A DNA stretch of 64,000 bases, from positions 234,413-298,412 of the forward strand of contig BOKS01000004.1 in NCBI GenBank assembly GCA_016861105.1. Reading direction: 5' to 3'. This document shows positions 55,580 to 63,873 of the stretch, piece after piece. Both the position numbers and the translations under genes were made by a program. Each line of letters begins with the position of its first letter. Position 1 is the stretch's first letter. The notes beneath the pieces are model-generated. The model was not told where the DNA came from. It worked only from the letters and a program-made list of their open reading frames with translations, and did no database searches. This DNA comes from Betaproteobacteria bacterium (lineage in GTDB: Bacteria > Pseudomonadota > Gammaproteobacteria > Burkholderiales > Casimicrobiaceae).

Positions 55580-56500
55580 ATGATCGCGGCCGACCGCAAG
55601 CTGCTCGATGCGTTCCTCAAGCCCTACCGCGTTGCGGACGGCAAGGGCTTCCGCCTCGCGAAGCACGACCCGGGCGACACGCACGGGCTGCGCTCCGAGC
55701 ACAAGGGGCAGGCCGCGCAGCTGCTCGCCCGCGGCATCGAGTGGCTCGCCGAGGCCCAGGAGAAGCTCTACGCGCAGGACCGCTGGGGCGTGCTGCTCGT
55801 CTTCCAGGCGATGGACGCGGCGGGCAAGGACAGCACGATCAAGCACGTGATGTCCGGCGTGAACCCGCAGGGCGTGCACGTCACCTCGTTCAAGGCGCCG
55901 TCGTCCGAGGAGCTCGACCACGACTTCCTGTGGCGCTGCATGAAGGCGCTGCCCGAGCGCGGCCGCATCGGGATCTTCAACCGCAGCTACTACGAGGAGG
56001 TGCTCGTCGTGCGCGTGCACCGGGAGATCCTGGCGCGGCAGAAGCTCCCGCCGTCGCTGGTCGGCAGGAAGCTGTGGAAGGAGCGCTGCGAGGACATCGC
56101 CAGCGTCGAGCGCTACCTCGCCCGCAACGGCTACCTGATCCTCAAGTTCTTCCTCAACGTCTCGCGCGACGAGCAGAAGAAGCGCTTCCTCGAGCGCCTC
56201 GACGAACCGGAGAAGCACTGGAAGTTCGAGCCCAACGACGTGCGCGAGCGCACGCACTGGGACGCCTACATGGAGGCCTACGAGGACGCGATCCGCCGCA
56301 CGGCCGCGCCGCACGCGCCGTGGTACGTCGTGCCGGCGGACGCGAAGTGGTTCACGCGGCTCGTGGTGGCCGCCGCGATCGTCGCCGGCATGGACCGGCT
56401 CGACCTCGCCTTCCCGGCAGTCGACGCGGCGGTCCGCGCCGAGTTCGCCGAGTGCCGGCGCCTGCTCGCCGGCGAGGGCGGCACGTCGCGTCGCGCCTGA
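55580..56500 (+). CDS. Polyphosphate kinase 2 family protein
   Basis: 306 residues; GGAG lies 8 bp before ATG. One PPK2 domain (PF03976-like): Walker A AMDAAGKDSTIKHV, lid and Walker B region RIGIFNRSYYEEVLVVRVH, and HWKFEPNDVRERTHWDAYMEAYEDA. Uses polyphosphate to phosphorylate nucleotides. The long loop and single domain place it with the class often acting on AMP/ADP or both, but the acceptor cannot be read safely. Cytoplasmic. Stand-alone gene. Confidence 0.92.
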   Translation: MIAADRKLLDAFLKPYRVADGKGFRLAKHDPGDTHGLRSEHKGQAAQLLARGIEWLAEAQEKLYAQDRWGVLLVFQAMDAAGKDSTIKHVMSGVNPQGVHVTSFKAPSSEELDHDFLWRCMKALPERGRIGIFNRSYYEEVLVVRVHREILARQKLPPSLVGRKLWKERCEDIASVERYLARNGYLILKFFLNVSRDEQKKRFLERLDEPEKHWKFEPNDVRERTHWDAYMEAYEDAIRRTAAPHAPWYVVPADAKWFTRLVVAAAIVAGMDRLDLAFPAVDAAVRAEFAECRRLLAGEGGTSRRA

Positions 56501-56594
56501 CCGCGTTCCGGCGCCGGCCGCGGGCGCCATAGTCGCGCCGCATCGCGATGCATGCGGCAAAGCTATTGGCCAGCCGGCCGGGCCGGCGGCGACA

Positions 56595-58310
56595 ATGCGC
56601 CCTCGCGCACGTCTCCTGCCCTCCGTTCGGCGAGATCCCTTGGCCTACGACCTCCTCATCCGCAACGGCACCGTCGTCGACGGCACCGGCGCACCCGCGC
56701 GCCGCTGCGACGTCGCGATCCGCGACGGCCGGATCGCCGCGCTCGGCGGCGACCTCGGCGAGGCGGCCGAGGTGATCGACGCGGCCGGGCGCGTGGTCGC
56801 GCCCGGCTTCGTCGACATCCACACGCACTACGACGCGCAGATCTGCTGGGACCCGGACGTGGCGCCCTCGTCGTGGCACGGCGTGACTACGGTCGTCATG
56901 GGCAACTGCGGCGTCGGCATCGCGCCGTGCCGGGCGCAGGCGCGCGAGGTGGCGACCCAGGACCTCGTGAACGTCGAGAGCATCCCCTACGACGTGCTCC
57001 GCGCGGGCATCGCCTGGGAGTGGGAGACGTTCCCGCAGTACATGGACGCCGCGGCGCGCCGCGGCTCCGCGATCAACCTCGGCTTCTTCGCGCCGCTGAC
57101 GCCGCTGCGTCACTTCGTGATGGGGGAGGCCTCGATGGAGCGCGCGGCGTCGCCGGAGGAGACCCGGGAGATCGCAGCACTCCTCGGCGAGGCGCTCGAG
57201 GCGGGCGCGTTCGGGTTCTCGACGAGCATCCTGAAGCAGCACATGGGCTACGGCGGGCGCCCGCTCGCCTGCCAGCGCGCGAGCCGCGAGGAGCTGGCCG
57301 CCTACGCGCGCCGGCTCGGCGCGGCCGGCAAGGGCATCGTCGAGATCGCGCTGTGCCAGAAGCCGTCGGTCATCTCCGACGACGAGTACCGGATGCTCGA
57401 GTTCCTGCTCGACGAGAGCGGCCGGCCGGTGAGCTGGCTGTCGGTGTTCGTCCGCGACGACCTGCCGGAGGCGCACGTCGAGACGCTGCGCAAGACGGCG
57501 CCGCTGGCGCGCCGGGGAGCCGTTCCGCAGATCTCGGCGGTGCCCTTCACGCGCGAGATCTCGCTGCGCTCGCCGTTCACCTTCGCGTCGTACCCGAGCT
57601 GGCACCGCGTGTTCAACAAGGACAAGGACGAGCAGGCGCGCATCTACGCGGACCGCGGATTCCGCGACGCGTTCCGCGCCGAGCTCGGCGGCCCGGCGGT
57701 GTTCAACGGCGACTGGCGGCGCATCACGCTCGCGTCGGTGGCCGATCCCCTGCTGAAGCGCCTGGAGGGCCGCACCGTGGCCGAGATCGCGGCCGAGCGG
57801 GGCTGCGACGGCGTGGACGCGTTCCTCGACGTCGCGCTCGAGGACGACCTGGGTGCCGAGTTCCAGTTCGCGGCGTACAACTTCAACGACGCCCGCATGC
57901 CGGAGCTCCTCACCGACATGGACACGGTGATCGCGCTCTCCGACGGCGGCGCGCACGTCGACCTCATGTGCGACGCCGCGTACCCGTCGCACCTGCTCGG
58001 CAAGTGGGTGCGGGACAAGGGCGCGCTGTCGCTCGAGCTCGCGGTGCACCGGCTCACCGCGCAGCCGGCGGACCTCGTGGGCCTGAAGGACCGCGGTCGG
58101 CTCGCGCCCGGGCACTGGGCCGACGTCGTGATCTTCGATCCCGCCACCGTCGGTCCCGGCCGGCGCGAGAAGCTCTCCGACCTGCCGGCGGGCGGCAAGC
58201 GCATCGTCGTGCATTCCACCGGCATCGAGCGCACGATCGTCAACGGTTGCACCGTGTTCGCGCACGGACGCCTGACCGGCGAGCGGCCGGGCCGCGTGCT
58301 CCGTTCCTGA
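56595..58310 (+). CDS. N-acyl-D-amino-acid deacylase family amidohydrolase
   Basis: 571 residues from ATG 56595; the family usually begins YDLLIRNGTVVDGTG, so TTG at 56640 with GGCGAG upstream is a real alternative. Amidohydrolase_3 fold: metal motif VDIHTHYDAQ, GVTTVVMGNCGVGIAP, and C-terminal SDGGAHVD and LTAQPADLVGLKDRGRLAPG. Family members remove acyl groups from N-acyl-D-amino acids. It stands 37 bp before a Bug-type receptor gene, suggesting the imported compound or its product is the substrate. Cytoplasmic. Confidence 0.87.
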   Translation: MRPRARLLPSVRRDPLAYDLLIRNGTVVDGTGAPARRCDVAIRDGRIAALGGDLGEAAEVIDAAGRVVAPGFVDIHTHYDAQICWDPDVAPSSWHGVTTVVMGNCGVGIAPCRAQAREVATQDLVNVESIPYDVLRAGIAWEWETFPQYMDAAARRGSAINLGFFAPLTPLRHFVMGEASMERAASPEETREIAALLGEALEAGAFGFSTSILKQHMGYGGRPLACQRASREELAAYARRLGAAGKGIVEIALCQKPSVISDDEYRMLEFLLDESGRPVSWLSVFVRDDLPEAHVETLRKTAPLARRGAVPQISAVPFTREISLRSPFTFASYPSWHRVFNKDKDEQARIYADRGFRDAFRAELGGPAVFNGDWRRITLASVADPLLKRLEGRTVAEIAAERGCDGVDAFLDVALEDDLGAEFQFAAYNFNDARMPELLTDMDTVIALSDGGAHVDLMCDAAYPSHLLGKWVRDKGALSLELAVHRLTAQPADLVGLKDRGRLAPGHWADVVIFDPATVGPGRREKLSDLPAGGKRIVVHSTGIERTIVNGCTVFAHGRLTGERPGRVLRS

Positions 58311-58347
58311 AAGCCGTCCTTCGCGACCTGTCGCGTCGGGAGTTCCG

Positions 58348-59328
58348 ATGAGAGTCCGCTTCGCACCGGCGTTGCTCGCCGCCGTCTTGACGGCGTGTTC
58401 CGCCGCCGCTGCGCACGCCGCGTATCCCGAGCGGCCGATCCGCATCGTCGTCGTCGTGCCGCCCGGCACGGGCGCAGACACGATGGCGCGCACGATCGCG
58501 CAACGGCTGTCCGAGCAGATGAAGCAGTCGGTCGTCGTCGAGAACCGGCCCGGCGCGAGCAGCGTCGTCGGGAGCGAGGCGGTGGCGCGTGCGGCCCCCG
58601 ACGGCTACTCGCTGCTGCTGCTCAACAGCGCGCAGACCGGTGCGGCGGCGCTGAGCGCCAAGTTCCCGCTCGATCTCATGCGCGACTTCGCGCCCGTGGC
58701 GATGCTCGGCAAGTCGCCGTACATCTTCGCGGTGAGCAACGCGTTCCCGCCGAAGACCGTGCAGGAGTTCATCGACTACGCGAAGGCGAACCCGGGCAGG
58801 ATCAACTACGGGTCCGGCGGCTACGGCTCGCCCGCCCACCTCGGCATGGAGCTGCTCGCCATCATGGCCGGCATCAGGCTGACGCACGTGCCCTACAAGG
58901 GCCAGGCCGCGTACAACGCCGCGCTCGCGACGGACGAGATCCAGATCGCGATGGGCACGGTCCCCGGGTTCCTGCCGGTGACGAGTGCCGGCCGGGCGCG
59001 CGCGTTCGCGGCCGGCGGGGCGACCGCGCCCAAGGAGTACCCGGCGATCCCCACGATCGCGGGCAGCGGCTTTCCCGGCTACGACATCGACATCTGGTAC
59101 TCGCTCGTGACCACCGCGGGCACGCCGCCCGACGTCGTCCGCCGGCTGAGCGAGGAGCTGCGGATCGCGCTCGCCGATCCCGCGCTGCGCGCGGACCTCG
59201 AGCGCAAGGGGTACACGGCGAGCTGGTCGTCGCCCGAGGACCTCGGCGCCTACATCCGCACGGACATCGATCGCTGGCGCGACGTCGTCCGGCGTGCCAA
59301 CCTCGCCGATCCCGACGCGAGGAAGTAG
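58348..59328 (+). CDS. Bug-family tripartite tricarboxylate transporter receptor (TctC-like)
   Basis: 326 residues; GGGAG precedes ATG. N-terminal signal (LLAAVLTACSAAAAHA, with a Cys that might also be lipidated), then YPERPIRIVVVVPPGTGADTMARTIAQRLSEQMKQSVVVENRPGA, INYGSGGYGSPAHLGMELL and PYKGQAAYN, all standard Bug motifs. Periplasmic ligand-binding protein; betaproteobacteria carry large families of these, most without a linked TctAB membrane pair, as here. Probably co-transcribed with the deacylase. Confidence 0.93.
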   Translation: MRVRFAPALLAAVLTACSAAAAHAAYPERPIRIVVVVPPGTGADTMARTIAQRLSEQMKQSVVVENRPGASSVVGSEAVARAAPDGYSLLLLNSAQTGAAALSAKFPLDLMRDFAPVAMLGKSPYIFAVSNAFPPKTVQEFIDYAKANPGRINYGSGGYGSPAHLGMELLAIMAGIRLTHVPYKGQAAYNAALATDEIQIAMGTVPGFLPVTSAGRARAFAAGGATAPKEYPAIPTIAGSGFPGYDIDIWYSLVTTAGTPPDVVRRLSEELRIALADPALRADLERKGYTASWSSPEDLGAYIRTDIDRWRDVVRRANLADPDARK

Positions 59329-59341
59329 GCGCGGCCGCGGG

Positions 59342-59361
59342 CGCTGCGAGGTCGCGCAGCG
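59342..59361 (+). terminator. Hairpin between convergent Bug and cupin genes
   Basis: CGCTGCG and CGCAGCG with a six-base loop, followed by TTT on the plus strand; 13 bp after the Bug stop codon. Confidence 0.5.
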
Positions 59362-59366
59362 TTTGC

Positions 59367-59840
59367 CTAGGTGTTCACGGTGCGGAAGTCCGCCGGCAGC
59401 AGGATCTCGAGCACCTCGAGGTCCCCGGAGTAGTCGAGGACGCGGTGACGGATGCTCGGTGGCTGCGTCCAGCAGCTGCCCGCCCGCATCACCTCGGCGT
59501 CGCGTCCTTCGAGCTGCACCTTGATCCAGCCCTGCAGCACGTACATGATCTGGAACACAGTTTCGTGCAGGTGCTCGGCGTTGGCCTCCGGCGGACAGGG
59601 CGGCACCATGCGGATCACGTGCGCCTGCACGAGCCCGCCGGTGGCCTCCGCCACGCCGAGGTCGCGGTAACGTGCGTAGCGCCGCAATCCGTTGGCCTTG
59701 AAGTCCGCGTCGCCGCCGAAGTGGCTCGTCGCGGGCCGCTGGCCGGCGCGGGCCAGCGCCACGAAGCGCGCGAGCAGCGCCTCGTCGGGCGCGAGGCGCG
59801 ACGCGGCGGCGGGCGTGGAAGTCGCGTCGGCATCCTTCAT
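59367..59840 (-). CDS. Cupin-domain protein
   Basis: 157 residues; GGGAGC ribosome-binding site before ATG. The N-terminal 55 residues are helical; the cupin barrel follows with HLHETVFQIMYVLQGWIKVQLEG as motif 1 and SCWTQPPSIRHRVLDYSGDLEVLEI as motif 2, with His, His, Glu-like and His ligands visible. Likely a metal-dependent enzyme or a small-molecule sensor. Divergent from the LysR regulator across 159 bp, the usual arrangement of a LysR target, so it is probably controlled by that regulator. Confidence 0.8.
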   Translation of the reverse strand: MKDADATSTPAAASRLAPDEALLARFVALARAGQRPATSHFGGDADFKANGLRRYARYRDLGVAEATGGLVQAHVIRMVPPCPPEANAEHLHETVFQIMYVLQGWIKVQLEGRDAEVMRAGSCWTQPPSIRHRVLDYSGDLEVLEILLPADFRTVNT

Positions 59841-59999
59841 GGCTGCTCCCGGTCGTGTCGTGGTCGTCGTGCGTTCCTGCGCGCCGTGCGCGCCAACGCG
59901 CACGCCCGGTGCCCATTGTCGCCAGCGTCGCGGGCCGCGCACCAATAGTTTGTCGGTATGCTACGCGATCGGCCCTGATGATCGCCGGAGCCCGCCCGC

Positions 60000-60989
60000 G
60001 TGGACCTCAAGCTCGTCGAGACGTTTCTCTGCGTGTACGAAGAGCGCAACGTGACGCGCGCGGCCGCGCGGCTGTCCACGGTGCAGCCGGCCGTCAGCAA
60101 CCAGATCAAGCGGCTCGAGGAGGCGCTGGACCTGCGGCTCTTCGAGCGCTCGACGCGCGGGCTCGCGCCCACGGCGGCGGGGCGCGCCGTGTACCGGCTG
60201 TTCGCGCCGGTCGTGGCGGACTTCCGCGCAGCGGAGCGGCAGGCCCGCGAGCTCGCCGGCTCGCCGATCCCGCGCGTCGCGGTGGGGTTCAGCCCCTACG
60301 TCAGCGACGCGATCCTGAGCGACGTGCTGCACCGCTTCCGCACGCTGCAGCCGGACGTCGAGGTCGGCGTCGAGGAAGCCCACAGCCCGGCGCTGATCGC
60401 GCGCGTGGCCGACGGCGCCCTCGACCTCGCGGTCGTGCACTTCGGCGCGCTGTCCACCGGCATTCCCGCGACGCTGCTCGCGGTCCCGCTGATCGAGGAG
60501 GACCTCGTCCTCGTCGAGCGCGACGATGGCGGGAGCGATGCGGGCGAGCCGATCCCGTTCGCCGAGCTCGCCCTGCGCCGCCTCGTGCTCCCGCGCGCGC
60601 GGCACGGGTACCGGCGGGACGTCGAGCTGGCGGCGCAGCGCGCGCGCACGCTGCTCAACGTCGACCTCGAGATCAACGCGCCGGGCCCGCTGCTCGCGCT
60701 CGTCGCCCACGGGACGCTCGCGTCGATCGTCCCGGCGATCACCGCGCGCAAGGCGAGCGGCCACCTGCCTATCCGCATCCGCCGGCTCGTGCAGCCGTCG
60801 GTGACGCGCAGCATCCTCTGCGTCCACCGGCGCGAGCAGGCGCTGTCGCCGCTGCTGGTCGAGTTCGTGCGGATCGTCCGTGGCGAGCTGGCGCACGGCG
60901 CCGATGCGGAGCGGATGCCGCCCGAAGCGGGGACGGACGAGGTGGAGAGGGCGCTGCGCGCAGCGTGGCCAGCTTGCGCGAAGCGGTGA
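60000..60989 (+). CDS. LysR-family transcriptional regulator
   Basis: 329 residues, GTG start with GGAG 9 bp upstream. N-terminal winged helix-turn-helix (LKLVETFLCVYEERNVTRAAARLSTVQPAVSNQIKRLEEALDLRLFER), linker, and a periplasmic-binding-like effector domain (about 90-295). Divergent from the cupin gene, which with the neighbouring Bug receptor and deacylase is the most likely regulon. Effector unknown, perhaps an acyl amino acid or carboxylate. It is the last normal-composition gene before the accessory patch. Confidence 0.92.
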   Translation: MDLKLVETFLCVYEERNVTRAAARLSTVQPAVSNQIKRLEEALDLRLFERSTRGLAPTAAGRAVYRLFAPVVADFRAAERQARELAGSPIPRVAVGFSPYVSDAILSDVLHRFRTLQPDVEVGVEEAHSPALIARVADGALDLAVVHFGALSTGIPATLLAVPLIEEDLVLVERDDGGSDAGEPIPFAELALRRLVLPRARHGYRRDVELAAQRARTLLNVDLEINAPGPLLALVAHGTLASIVPAITARKASGHLPIRIRRLVQPSVTRSILCVHRREQALSPLLVEFVRIVRGELAHGADAERMPPEAGTDEVERALRAAWPACAKR

Positions 60990-61091
60990 GGAGCGGCGCG
61001 ACGGAGCGTTGTCCAGCAGCGCGTCGCTGCATGGGATCTCCGACGCTTCCCGAGCGCCGGCAGACTGCGTCGTGCGCAGCGTTGGACATCG

Positions 61092-61544
61092 CCGTGGCCG
61101 GCGCTCAATCTGCGCGAGTTCGTGTTCGGCCACGATCACCACGGCGAACCCGACCCGGATTTCGATATGCCGCCGCGCGTGCAACGCGAGGAGCGATCCA
61201 CGCTCGCCGCCGCCGTGGGCGCGCACAAGTCCTTCATCGACCTCTGCGACGTCGCTGACGGCTGGTGGCATGGGGTCACCGTCGAGAAGACGCTGCCGGC
61301 CGACCCTGCGGTGAAGCTGCCGCAGTGCCTGGTCGGCGCCAACGCCTGTCCACCCGAGGACGTGCGCGGACCACCCGGCTACGAGGACTTCCCCGCGGCG
61401 ATCCGCGATCCCGCCAACGAAGAGCACGACGCCATGCTGGAATGGCGTGGCGGCGCCTTCGACCTGACCGCCTTCGACCTCGAAGCGGTCAACGAGACCC
61501 TGCGCCAGTTCAAGCTCCGAAAAGTCAGGACCGCCTCGGGCTGA
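61092..61544 (+). pseudogene. Remnant of a pRiA4b ORF-3-family protein
   Basis: The C-terminal part is clear: VEKTLPADPAVKLPQCLVGANACPPEDVRG, GYEDFPAAIRDPANEEHDAMLEW and GGAFDLTAFDLEAVNETLRQF match the family (PF07929) well. The N-terminal third (the usual MGW..SHLHEF region) is reduced to WPALNLREFVFGHDHHGEPDPDFD and what lies upstream is unrelated. The central DFGDGWRH motif has decayed to DVADGWWH. A GTG at 61122 could start a 140-residue product. Family members occur on plasmids, islands and in IS passenger genes. Treated as a 5'-truncated remnant. Confidence 0.65.
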
Positions 61545-61580
61545 CGCCTGCCCCACCGCTGGCGACGCCGCGGAAAAGAA

Positions 61581-61604
61581 AACCCGTTGATTTGTCAACG
61601 GGTT
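61581..61604 (-). terminator. Intrinsic terminator of the Fic gene
   Basis: Perfect 10-bp stem AACCCGTTGA/TCAACGGGTT with a four-base loop; on the minus strand it is followed by TTCTTTTCC, a proper T-rich tail. About 95 bp past the Fic stop. The clearest classical terminator in the window. Confidence 0.8.
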
Positions 61605-61699
61605 AGCTGGATCGTGGTGGCGGAGGGTTGCCTGGTGCAAAAGCCGCCCGTTGAGCTTACGAGTAATGCCGCGGGCGCCTGCGGGCTTGTGAGGTCTCG

Positions 61700-62848
61700 T
61701 CACCGGGAGAGCAGGTCCACGTACGCCTGGTAGCTGTAGACGCGGTTCTTCTTTTGGCCGGTGAGCTCGGTCAGGATGCCGAGATCCTCCAGCAGCTTGA
61801 CGGCGGCGCTGGCGGTCGGAAACGTCGTCTCCAGCCGCTGGCGAACGTGCTCGACGCTGAAGCGCGGCATCATCGGCAGCAGCTCGAACAGGCGGTAGCT
61901 GATCGGCCCAGCCTTGGGAGACTCCAGCAGTCGCTTGCGGTCGGCCGTGATCAGGCTGGCCACGTCGATGATGCTGCGCTCGGCCTCCGCAGACGCCGCA
62001 GCCACGCCTTCCAGGAAGAAGGACACCCAGCCCTCCCAGTCGCCGTCGCTGCGGATGGCCGACAGGCGCCGGTAGTACTCCGCCTGGTGCTGCTTCAGGT
62101 AGCCGCTCAGGTACATCAACGGCTCTCTCAGCAGCCCCCAGTGCTCCATGAGCGCGGCGATCAGCAGTCGCCCGATGCGCCCGTTGCCATCCAGGAAGGG
62201 GTGGATGGTTTCGAACTGGGCGTGGATCAAAGCCACCCTGACCAGCGGCGGCAGGTCGGCGTCGGCGGCGTGGATAAAGCGCTCCAGGTCCGTCAACAGT
62301 TCGGCCACTTGCTGCGGGGGTGGCGGCACGAAGGCGGCGTTGCCCGGTCGCGTGCCGCCGATCCAGTTCTGCGAGCGGCGTAGTTCACCAGGCTGCTTGC
62401 CGGCACCGCGTGCACCGTCGAGCAGCAGCCGATGGGCTTCGCACAACAGGCGAACGCTGATCGGCAAGCCCTGCGGGTCGCGCAACTGCCCCTGCACCCA
62501 GCGGAAGGCGCGCAGGTAGTTGGTGACCTCCTCGACATCGTCGGTGTTGCTGACGTTCAGGCCCGCTTCCTCGTCGAGCAGGTCGGTCAGCGTGGCCTGG
62601 GTGCCCTCGATCTGCGAGGTGAGCAGTGCCTCCTTGCGGATGGCGCTGTAAAGCAGCCATTCCACCGACGGGACCAGGCCCGACACCCCGGCCAGGCGCG
62701 CCAGCGCCAGTTCAGCTTGCCGGTTCAGGTCGATGAAGCAGGTCGGCGCCAGCGTCGGGTCAACCGGGGGCAGCGGCTGCGGCACGAAGGCGCGTATCGA
62801 CTCGCCCAGCGTGGTCGTGATGGCGTAGGTGCCGGTGGTTCGGGGCAT
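61700..62848 (-). CDS. Fic-family AMPylase-like protein with N-terminal inhibitory helix and winged-helix tail
   Basis: 382 residues from ATG 62848, which begins the family's MPRTTGTYAI segment; ATG 62878 would add ten residues and would put a palindrome inside the coding region. Fic core motif HPFLDGNGRIGR with catalytic His216 is intact. An N-terminal inhibition motif of the form T-x3-E-G (TSQIEG, 77-82) makes this a class II Fic, self-inhibited by Glu81. The last 70 residues (FSVEHVRQRLETTFPTASAAVKLLEDLGILTELT) form a winged helix. Transfers AMP (or another nucleotide part) to protein hydroxyls. Lies in an accessory patch and is followed by a good terminator. Confidence 0.9.
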   Translation of the reverse strand: MPRTTGTYAITTTLGESIRAFVPQPLPPVDPTLAPTCFIDLNRQAELALARLAGVSGLVPSVEWLLYSAIRKEALLTSQIEGTQATLTDLLDEEAGLNVSNTDDVEEVTNYLRAFRWVQGQLRDPQGLPISVRLLCEAHRLLLDGARGAGKQPGELRRSQNWIGGTRPGNAAFVPPPPQQVAELLTDLERFIHAADADLPPLVRVALIHAQFETIHPFLDGNGRIGRLLIAALMEHWGLLREPLMYLSGYLKQHQAEYYRRLSAIRSDGDWEGWVSFFLEGVAAASAEAERSIIDVASLITADRKRLLESPKAGPISYRLFELLPMMPRFSVEHVRQRLETTFPTASAAVKLLEDLGILTELTGQKKNRVYSYQAYVDLLSR

Positions 62849-62850
62849 TG

Positions 62851-62923
62851 AAAGCGTGCTTTGATTTCTCGCCTTCAATTAAAGCACGCTTTATTTTGAG
62901 ACGCCAGTATCAAAGCAGGCTTT
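62851..62923. promoter_or_regulatory. Three AAAGCnnGCTTT palindromes around the Fic start
   Basis: AAAGCGTGCTTT (62851-62862), AAAGCACGCTTT (62881-62892) and AAAGCAGGCTTT (62912-62923) are spaced 30 and 31 bp apart, about three helical turns. The third overlaps the last codons and stop of the helicase remnant; the first ends 2 bp upstream of the Fic ATG at 62848. The array is AT-rich and fits an operator bound by a dimeric repressor, possibly the Fic protein's own winged helix. Confidence 0.65.
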
Positions 62924-63873
62924 CATACGATGCAGCCTCGGCCTCGATCCGATACCCCATCGCCCGGTAGCCGCGCTGGCGCTTGTCCCACATCCGCAGC
63001 AAGGCCGGATGGCCGGTGTCCACGAAGTCGATGATCCGCACGTCGGTCTTGCTGGCGTGTTCCCGGTGCAGACGCCCAGCGTACTGCTGCAGCGTGCCCT
63101 TCCAGGACACCGGCATGGCGAGCACCAGCGTATCCAGCGGCGGGTGGTCGAAGCCCTCGCCGACCAGCTTGCCCGTCGATAGGAGCACACGCGGCGCGTC
63201 GGGCGGCAGAGCATCGAGGTCTGCCACCAACGCTGCACGCTGCTTTCTCGACATCCGGCCATGCAGAACGAAGGGCGACGGCTCCAGGCCGCGGAGGGCC
63301 GCATCGACGGCGTCGAGGTGTTCCGTGCGCTCGGTCAGGACCAGCACCTTGCGGCCCTGCGCGAAGGCGTCGCGCACCTCGGCGGCGATGGCCTCGGTCC
63401 TGGCCTGATCGTTGGCGAGATGTCGGAACACGTCCTGGATGCCGGCATCCTGCGGCAGATCGATGCGAGCGTGGCAGGCGCGCGGCACGACCTCCAGATC
63501 GTGCGGCGCTCCGGCCGGAGTGGCCGCCGTGTGGCGGATAGGCCCGCATTGCATGAAGATGATCGGCTGCTGCCCGTCGCGTCGGATCGGGGTCGCCGTC
63601 AGGCCCAGCACGAATTTCGCCTTGGTCCGCTTCAGGACCGCGTCGAAGGAGACGGCGCCGACGTGGTGGCACTCGTCGACGATCACGTGGCCGTAGTCCT
63701 CGACCAGCGGGTTTACCTCGCCCTGGCGGGACAAGGACTGCATCACAGCGATGTCGATCCTGCCGGTGGGCTTGGCCTTGCCGCCGCCGATGGTGCCGAC
63801 CACACCCTTGCCGACGCCCAGAAACGCCTGCAGCCGCTCCTGCCACTGCTTGAGCAGTTCCGTGCGATGGAGT
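62910..63873 (-). pseudogene. Superfamily II DEAD/DEAH-box helicase, 5' part removed by an IS element
   Basis: From the codons for HRTELLKQWQERLQAF the frame is open to the stop at 62910 (about 320 residues). It keeps motif II (VIVDECHH), motif III-like LTATP, a helicase C-terminal domain (HGRMSRKQRAAL, LVGEGFDHPPLDTLVLAMP) and motif VI QYAGRLHRE. The nucleotide-binding motif I would lie upstream and is lost, because an in-frame TGA of a different gene (63917-63915) comes just before the junction. The C-terminal part resembles SSL2-type helicases found in plasmid-borne or TOTE-like conflict genes; this is an inference. Not expected to be active alone. Confidence 0.72.

Noticed and set aside
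61570..61610. Island attachment site at AACCCGTTGATTTGTCAACG
   Set aside because: The palindrome with a T-rich tail on the minus strand is better explained as the Fic terminator; no second copy was found in the window.
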